NCBI RefSeq assembly: GCF_050624435.1
Contig: NC_134541.1
Location: 102,048,805 to 102,112,804, forward strand
Direction of reading: 5' to 3'
Length of the DNA: 64,000 bases
Source of the DNA: Tenrec ecaudatus
Lineage: Eukaryota > Chordata > Mammalia > Afrosoricida > Tenrecidae
Within the stretch, counting starts at the first letter, position 1. Every line of letters starts with the position of its first letter. Of this stretch, positions 57,451 to 64,000 are shown piece by piece. Below the pieces are notes generated by a model. It saw only the letters and a program-made list of their open reading frames with translations. It was not told where the DNA came from and made no database searches. The position numbers were made by a program, and so were the translations under genes.

Positions 57451-58434
57451 AGCAGTTTGTTTCTCTTTATTCTCATATTTCAAGAAGCCTGGCAGGCCAG
57501 GATTCTGAGTAGAAGGAGGCCTTCACACTTGTGAGTTAGAGATGAGTCCCAATCAGTTTCTCATAGTTAAAAATAATCCCCACAATATTGTCCCATAATA
57601 GTGCTGCCTTAAAGTGCCCTCTTACAAGCACATGACTGATTGCTATCTGGCCAGCAGCTTTAACTATAGGAGCAGGCATGTTGCAGTTGTTTTCCCTGCT
57701 CAGGGGACAGTCACTCACTGCCCCCCTCCCCACTTACCTCCCTCCAGCACTGGTGTTAGGTTATTCTTCCAATGAACTCAGGGCCCATTAGGGTACAGCC
57801 CACTTTGTTACATATATGGTTACCTATAACTAGAGGAGCGCGCATGCCTCAAGAGTACATAAACCGGTGTTGAGAATACAATACCCTCTCTGCTCATACA
57901 GTGTTCCTGAAGCCGTGGTCGAGGTGAGCTCCCCAAAACTTTGTATGTCTCTTACTTTTGTCCCATAGAACCCATCTGGATATGAGGCTGTATGTCACAC
58001 TATGGAAAAATTATTGAATGATGCAGGAAGCATAAAAAGAAGATGGAAAGAATATACATAGTTACTAACAAGACAAACTGATAGTCAACCATTTCAGGAT
58101 GTAGCATAATTGCAAGAACCAATGGGATTGAAGGAAGAAGTTCAAGTTGCCCTGAAAGCATTAGGCTCTTTCTTTGTTACCACTCTAGAAAAGAGGCTAC
58201 CACCATTAACATAAATTCAATACTCTTCCCCTAAAGAATAATTTCTCCTTTATACTTTACTTCCTACTGTAGACTAGGCATTGGTCTGCTAACTTCAAGG
58301 TTGGCACCATATTTTCCTTGGGAAAAAATGAGGCTCTCTGCTTCTGTAAAGATTCACTGTCTCAGAAACCCTATACAGTTGCTGTGAGTCAGAATCAGCT
58401 TGATGTCAATGGATTTGGATTGTATTACCCTTAT

Positions 58435-59390
58435 TGTATTATGTTGTTGTTGTTAGGCGCCATTGAGCCTGTCATGATTCATAGTGACCCTATGAACAAC
58501 AGAACGAAATAGTTCCCTGTCCTCTAACATCCTCACAATTGCTATTTTTTAGCTAATTGTTGCAACCACTGTGTCTTCTTGAGTCTTCTTTTTCATTTCC
58601 TGTCTACGTCACCACACATGATGTCCTTCTCCAAGAACTGGTCTCTCCTGACTTGTCCAAAGTCTATGAGATGAATTCTAGTCATCTCTGTCTCTAAGGA
58701 GCCTTCAGACTGTACTTCTTCTAAACTAGATTTGTTGGTTCTTTTGGTAGTCTATGCTACTTTCAATACTCTTCACCAGTAGCATAATTCATATGCATTG
58801 ATTTTTCTTCGGTCTTCTTTATTCAATGTCCTACTTTCACATGTATATGAAAGGATTGAAAATACAATGGCTAAAAGAAACTCTGCCTTCAGAAGTAAAT
58901 AAACCCAGGTGGAAGATATGCTACAAATAATAAATTCACATTTTGATCTTTTAATTTAATAAAAGTTTCTATGAGGAGAAGGAGGAGGAGGAGAAGAAGA
59001 AGAAGAAAAAGAAGAAGAAGAAGAAGAAGAAGAAGAAGAAGAAGAAGAAGAAGAAGAAGAAGAAGAAGAAGAAGAAGAAGAAGAAGAAGAAGAAGAAGAA
59101 AATATGGCTTGGGTCAGGCACACCTTAGTTCTCAAAGTAAACTATTTGCTTTCCAACCCTTTAAAGAGGTCCTGTGCAGCAGATTTACCAATGCAATACA
59201 TCATTTAATCTCTTGACAGTTGCTTTCATAAGAATTGTTGAGCCATGTTGTAAATCCTTGACAACTTCAATCTCATTTCTGTATTTATTATGACGTTACC
59301 TATTGGTCCACTTTGAGGATTTTTGCTTTCTTTACATTGAGTTGTGATCTACACTGAAGGCTGTAATCCCTTCAATATGCCCATGAGATT
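58435..59390 (-). mobile_element. RTE LINE, 3' part, interrupted by a retroposed sequence
   Basis: Reversed RTE from 'TTGTTGTTAGGCGCCATTG' at 58443 through 'TTCATAGTGACCCTATGAAC' and 'TTGAAAATACAATGGCT' to 'GAGTTGTGATCTACACTGAAGG'. It is interrupted at 58873-59098. Confidence 0.8.
58859..59109 (+). mobile_element. Short retroposed insert with (GAA)n tail
   Basis: About 226 bases between AAAATACAATGGCT (58859-58872) and AAAATATGGCT (59099-59109). The insert has AATAAAAG near 58960 and a purine tail (58979-59098) of GAG/GAA repeats, as if a poly(A) tail had been colonised by GAA. The source sequence is unknown. The long arginine-only frame is an artefact of the repeat. Confidence 0.65.
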
Positions 59391-59399
59391 GTCCAAATA

Positions 59400-60265
59400 A
59401 TTGTTCTATAAATAGCTTATAGCTACTTTTGTTGCGTAATAACAAACAAGTTATAATGCCAAAGTAGAAGTAGTACAATGACTCCTTTAAAAATACCCTT
59501 TAGAAAATATTCTAAAATTGATTGTAGTGATGATTGTACAACTCTTCCTAATATGATTGAACTATGGAATTGTATAGTTTATGAGTTATATGCCCATAGA
59601 AGTGTTTAAAAATGAAAATAATAAAAATGTATTTTTGCTAGTTTATTGGAAGGGATCTTTGTTAATCCACCAGTTGAAATTAGATGTATTACTTTAAAAA
59701 ACAAACAATATTTTGCTACTGTTGTTGAAGATATACAAAGCATCCATCAATTCGGCAATTTCTACATGTACAATTCAGTGACATTGATTGCATTTTTGGG
59801 CTGTACAACCATCTTTACCCTCTGAGTCGTTTCTTCCTCATTAACAAAAATTCACTGCCTCCTTAAGTTTCTATCTAATTGAATTTCCGTTTTCAAGTCG
59901 ATCTGATATAGTTCTTATGAGAGCCTACTCTTCAAGGCAGACCCTTGAGTTGGTTAAACTAAATTATCATTCCTTTTAAAGAAGACTTGAGGGAGTATTT
60001 TGGGTTAAAGATATAAAGATGATCTCAGGACAACAGTTTAATGGAAGGATTCATACACCTACCTAAACTTATTTCTGTGCTGAATTGCTGAAACAGTGAA
60101 AGAAGTAGCATAAAGGAAAGAATTCTTTGCTAGTACCTCCAGGCCTGGAAGATAACTTTGGATTAAGCTATAGTTTTATGTGTGCATTGTTTTAGGAAAA
60201 TATCTATGGTCTAACATATATTGTTTGTCATATATTCACAACATTTAAGTCCTTTAGATGTCTTG
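59400..60265. other. Old L1 3' ends and unassigned DNA
   Basis: 59500-59620 resembles a forward old L1 3' end ('AGTGATGATTGTACAACTC'). 59720-59850 resembles a reversed one. The rest is unrecognised. Confidence 0.4.
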
Positions 60266-60268
60266 AAA

Positions 60269-60470
60269 TGACCAAACCAAATCAAACTCATTGCCATTGA
60301 GTAGATGCTGAGTCATAGCGACCCTATAGAACTAGTTTAACTGGCCGAGGGAGTTTCCAAATTACAGAACTCTTTATAGGCGTAGAAAGTGCGGTCTTCC
60401 TCCCACTGAGTGGCTGGTGGTTTCCAGCTGGCTAATGGGTAACCACAATGCCATCAGAGCTCTTTCTTGA
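60269..60470 (-). mobile_element. AfroSINE-like element
   Basis: 'ACCAAACCAAATCAAACTC', 'TGAGTCATAGCGACCCTATAG', 'GAGTGGCTGGTGGTTTCCAG' and a decayed tRNA-like end, in reverse orientation. Confidence 0.75.
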
Positions 60471-60670
60471 AGTGCCATCATATGATTAAAAAGTAGGGGT
60501 GGTATATTAGCTAATTTGTAGATTTTATTTTGTCATAACTAATAGACAAGAAGCACCTTGGACATGACATTATTCAATCGCCTCTGAGCAGTATACAGCA
60601 GGATAGGTTCATTGGATTGGCAGTAGAAAGACAGAAAGTAGTGCAAGGGGAGGGATGTGTACAGATGTGT

Positions 60671-60777
60671 TTGTTCTCATTAAAAAAATCATTTTATTGG
60701 GGCCTTATACAGTCCTTATCACAAGCCATCCATCCATCCATTGTGTCAAGAACATCGGTACACATCTTATGTTCTCA
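60671..60777 (-). mobile_element. Minimal L1 3' end (about 90 bases) with target duplication
   Basis: Reversed L1 terminus 'ATTTTATTGGGGCCTTATAC' to 'AAGAACATCGGTACACATC', between GTTCTCATT at about 60672-60680 and about 60769-60777. It is an extremely 5'-truncated insertion. Confidence 0.7.
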
Positions 60778-60779
60778 TT

Positions 60780-61450
60780 TTTGATGGCCATCAAAGCATG
60801 CTTGTTTTCTGTAACAGAATAGTAGGAATGCATTGATAATTCAAAGAAAGCATACCTTCTTGTTATTATTCTAATAGTATAAGTCTAATAATGAGTTCTC
60901 TTAGAAGCATTATACTTATTGCACTCTGTTTCTTTGTGTCTCATTTTAAATTGATCATTCAGAGACTTCAGTATTTCAGTTGTAACTTTGTCAGTATCTT
61001 TGTTTAGAGGCCTTGCCATTTTTTACTTTCATGTAATTTCTGACCCCAAGAAAAATGGATTCATAACTCACAGCTCCACCCAACTCCACAGTCCTGATTG
61101 AGTCGATGTAAATGAATTCTTGGATATCAAAATGTTCATGGCTTTGTGACATTGAATTGGTAAGCATTCATGGTGTGTGAAAAAGTTTATGTACCATACA
61201 ATCTCAACCACATAAAATGTATGCTTTGTTTTATGTGTACTGTTGGGGAAATATAATGTAAAAGAAAATTTCCTGCAATCAAGAAAACCCACAAGTGACA
61301 GAGCGAGAAATAGTTTTATTCTTGAAAAACATTAAGCCAGAATGTGATGTGCTGCTCAGGCAAACCTCTAAGGAGGTGGTCATGACTGGAAGAAATCTTG
61401 CATTTCTTATAGAGCCAAGCACATGAGCCACTGTTTTCAAGGTAAACAAT
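60780..61450. other. Unassigned AT-rich DNA
   Basis: A 74-codon minus-strand frame (61068-61292) has no motif. Nothing else was recognised. Confidence 0.35.
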
Positions 61451-61451
61451 T

Positions 61452-61650
61452 GCTAAAACCACTAGTTGCTGGTGAGTCAGCTCTGACTCAGGCTAACCCG
61501 CTGTGTGTCTGAGAGAACTGTGTTCCACGGGGTTTTCAAAGGTTGAGTTTGGGAATTGGATGGACAGGCCTTTCTGATGAGGGTGCACTGGAACAACCAA
61601 CCTTCCAGTGAGCAGCTGAGCACAAAGAGGCCAAACGGTATCTACTCCTC
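61452..61650 (-). mobile_element. AfroSINE-like element, diverged
   Basis: 'TTGCTGGTGAGTCAGCTCTG', 'CTGTGTTCCACGGGGTTTTC' and 'CTTCCAGTGAGCAGCTGAGC' follow the reversed SINE order. Confidence 0.55.
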
Positions 61651-62029
61651 AGGTATGATTTAACAGCATTTTTTTTAATGAGTTATCTGCATGTTCTTGG
61701 CAATATGGGTGACCATCTGCATGAGAACACTGGCTTCATTGAAAGGAGAAATACACTTCTCCTATCTTATGACAGGAGGTAATTCTGTAATACTGAGCAA
61801 AGAGCGTAGCCGATTTTAGTGTCCTTTCCTCCCACAAAAGCCTGGGAGTCAGGGTTGCTGTCTTTCTTAAAGATTATATTTCAAAGAGATGTCTCCCAGA
61901 TCCTTGAGGAGACAGTCCTGAGTTGTAAAACTGACCAGAGGCTTATTTAGTTTTTAAAGCAGATTTATAGACATTTGGATATATACAATTACAAGTTGTC
62001 TAAAGTAAATGGTTTCAGAAAAGAGAGGA

Positions 62030-62400
62030 GGGGGCCCCTTTTCCTTTCTGTACCAAGATATCTTCTTTAGTAAAATGACTGTTCGTACTATTTGCCCATT
62101 TAAAACATGGAATTGTTTGCCTTTTTATTAGTTAGGAGTTGAGGTTGTCTATACATTTTTGAGATTTAGCACCTTGCCAAATATGTTTTTCGCAAGCTCT
62201 AGATTATCTTTCTATTCTGCTGGAGAAGCATTTTGATGCATACGAGTATTCAACTTTCAGAAGGCCCCTGCAGTGCAGTGAATTATTTTTATCTCTCTTC
62301 TAGCCAGTCTTTATTACTTTCACCAAATACCCTTTCCTCAATGGGCTTGAGTAGAAGGTGTGGTGAGCTACTCCTAGGGCTATCACATTGGTGAGATTCA
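62030..62400 (-). mobile_element. Old L1 ORF2 3' end and downstream
   Basis: 'AGATATCTTCTTTAGTAAAATG', 'GTACTATTTGCCCATTT' and 'GCATTTTGATGCATACGAG' resemble the reversed end of ORF2 of older mammalian L1 (the block before the 3' UTR). Confidence 0.5.
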
Positions 62401-62562
62401 ATAGGTTTGGCAGAATCAATACCTAATTTTTTGTTGGGTTCAGCAAACTGGTTGCTAAAATGGCAATGTAATCAGGGTTCTCTCTGAGGTTCTCTCAATG
62501 TGGAAATCACAAGTTTACATTTCTTACTATTTTTAAATGTTCACCTGTGCAACTGTGTATTC

Positions 62563-64000
62563 TTTTTAAAAAATCATTTTATTGGGGCTCATACAACTCT
62601 TATCACAATCCATACATACATCAATTGAGTAAAGCACCCTTATACATCTGTTGCCCTCATCATTCTCAAAATTAGCCTTCTGCTTGGGTTCCTAGAATCA
62701 GCTCATTTTCCTTTTTTCCCTTCCCACCCTCCCTGCTTTCCCTTCCCTCATGAACCCATAATAATTTATAAATTATTATTTTATCTTATCTTACACTGCC
62801 TCGCGTCTCCCTTCACCCACTTTCCTCTTGCCCATCTCCCAGAGAGGAGGTTATATGCAGATCCGCGAGATCGGTTCCCCCTTTCTAACCCCCTTCCCCC
62901 CCTGATATCGCCACTCTCACCGTTGGTCCTGAGGGGTTCATCTGTCCTAGATTCCCTGTGCTTCCAGATCCAAACTGTACCGTTGTGCAACCTCTGGTCT
63001 AACCAGGTTTGCAAGGTAGAATTGGGATCCTAATAGTTGTGGGGGAGGAAGCGTTTAAGAACTAGAAGAAGGTTGAGTTTCATTATTGCTACACTGAACC
63101 GTGAGTGACTCATCTCCTCCCCACTACCCCTCTGCAAGGGATGTCCAGTTGTCTACAGATGGACATTGGGTCTCCATCATGCACTCCCCTCATTCACGAT
63201 GATATGATTCCCCCTGCCCGCCCCCCCGTCTTTGTTGCTTGAAACCTGGTCCCCTAGGCCCTTCATGATCACACATGTTGGTGTGCTGCTTCCATATGGG
63301 CTTTGTTGCTTCTGGGCTAGATGGCTGCTTGTTTACTTTCAAGCCTTTAAGCCCCAGATGCTATGGCTCTCAATAGCCGGGCACCATCAGTCTTCTTCAC
63401 CACACTTACTTATGCACATATTCGTCTTTGGCGTTTATGTGGGGAAGGTGATCACACAATGATGTTTTTTGTTCTTTGGTGTCTGCTACCTGATCCCTTC
63501 AACACCTCATGTTCATTTAGGCTTGTGTGCTTCTTCTCTGTGGGCTTTTTTGCTTCCGAGCTAGATGGCCACTTGTTTGCCTTCAAGCCATTAAGACCCC
63601 AGATGCTATATCTTTTTTGATAGCTGGGGACCATCAGCTTTCTTCACCACGTTTGCTTATACACACGTCTGTCTTCAGTGATCATGTCGGGAAGGTGGGT
63701 ATCATGGAATGACCATTTAGCTGAACAAGGTCCTATTATATTGAGGGAGTGCGAACGAGGAGGCCCAATGTCCACCTGCTACCCTACTACTGAACCTATC
63801 AAGATATGCACATAGGTCTATTTCCCCATAATCATAAATATATTTACATATGTGCATGTCTGTATGTAGGCTTCTATGTATGCCTTTTGCCTCTTACTCC
63901 TTTCCTCTATTTCCTTACCCTTTCCTCCTGTTCCACTACCATATTCAGTCTTCATTCTGGTTTCAGTAATTCCTCTCAGTTACCTTGCCCTTGGTCACTC
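62563..64000 (-). mobile_element. Young L1, runs off right edge
   Basis: Begins with 'TTTTTAAAAAATCATTTTATT' and 'GGGGCTCATACAACTC' and follows the reversed L1 3' UTR to the window end. Both units of the 240-base internal repeat are present (about 63233 and 63479). How far it is 5'-truncated cannot be seen. Confidence 0.85.

Larger units (their letters stand above)
54407..58005. mobile_element. LTR-type insertion, 6-bp target duplication, with nested elements
   Basis: CTATGG at 54407-54412 and 58000-58005 brackets DNA starting TGTGAAACTG and ending TATGTCACA, that is TG...CA ends typical of LTRs. The right part (about 57456-57999) carries a TATA-like TACATAAACC (about 57859) and a weak polyadenylation signal. 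The left part (to about 54960) also has LTR signals: GCATAAAAACC at about 54808 and AATAAAAC at about 54886. The two parts are not obviously the same LTR, so an outer solo LTR split by a second LTR-like piece and an L1 is the simplest reading. Confidence 0.6.
53850..58170 (+). mobile_element. RTE LINE, inverted 5' half, split by an LTR-type insertion
   Basis: 53866-54406 reads forward from 'GGAGACAATGGAGAAACTC' through the endonuclease/reverse transcriptase linker. The coding stretch 53945-54142 includes NPPEFQEYLKNRFDAL. 58006-58170 continues the same sequence without a gap ('AAAATTATTGAATGATGCAGG', 'CCTGAAAGCATTAGGC'). The intervening 3.6 kb is a later insertion with a CTATGG duplication. 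Confidence 0.8.

Noticed and set aside
58971..59216. 81-codon arginine-rich frame
   Set aside because: This is a translation of the GAA/GAG repeat tract followed by reversed RTE sequence.

Overview
This window looks like nuclear DNA from an afrotherian mammal, most plausibly a tenrec or a close relative. The evidence is the repeat content: tRNA-tailed AfroSINE-type SINEs, many RTE (BovB / RTE1-like) LINE copies, a young L1 lineage with an unusually long (about 2.1 kb) 3' UTR, and several cut-and-paste DNA transposons (pogo-like, hAT-like, mariner-like). The species is inferred from remembered repeat families, not from a search. I find no confident intact host protein-coding gene. Almost every long open frame is a decayed transposable-element gene or a chance frame in repeats or GC-rich DNA.

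Layout. 1-1113: end of a pogo-superfamily transposon on the minus strand, with a broken transposase and a run of hairpins. 2350-4345: RTE element with an endonuclease remnant. 4350-8450: the most gene-like stretch. It has a CpG island (about 7590-8330) with two CCAAT boxes and a strong minus-strand splice donor at 8008, plus a short unexplained minus-strand reading-frame end at 5626-5724. 8700-11330: RTE pieces and a 5'-truncated L1. 11412-17398: a class II (betaretrovirus/ERVK-like) provirus on the minus strand, with paired LTRs, a 6-bp target duplication, a lysine-tRNA-type primer site, decayed gag, pro (dUTPase and protease) and transmembrane env, and no recognisable pol. 17400-23575: middle-repetitive elements, RTE, SINE, a MITE and an L1 3' fragment. 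23589-31744: an end-to-end but inactivated L1 bounded by 13-bp target duplications. 31780-41170: SINE, hAT MITE, a composite microsatellite, LTR-like pieces, a retrocopy fragment and unassigned DNA. 41170-46190: an old L1 hit by a young L1 and by a solo LTR. 48970-59390: a dense nest of RTE, L1, SINE and LTR insertions. 59400-64000: old L1 pieces, SINEs and another young L1 running off the right edge.

The elements can be put in relative order because their target duplications are still visible. The young L1 machinery has cut RTE copies at the same short motif twice (51739 and 58859). An RTE copy carries an inverted half of the kind made by twin priming. The ERVK-like LTR family entered both as a provirus and as a solo LTR inside an older L1. 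The window therefore reads mainly as a stratified record of retrotransposition, with one probable CpG-island promoter of an unidentified transcription unit.
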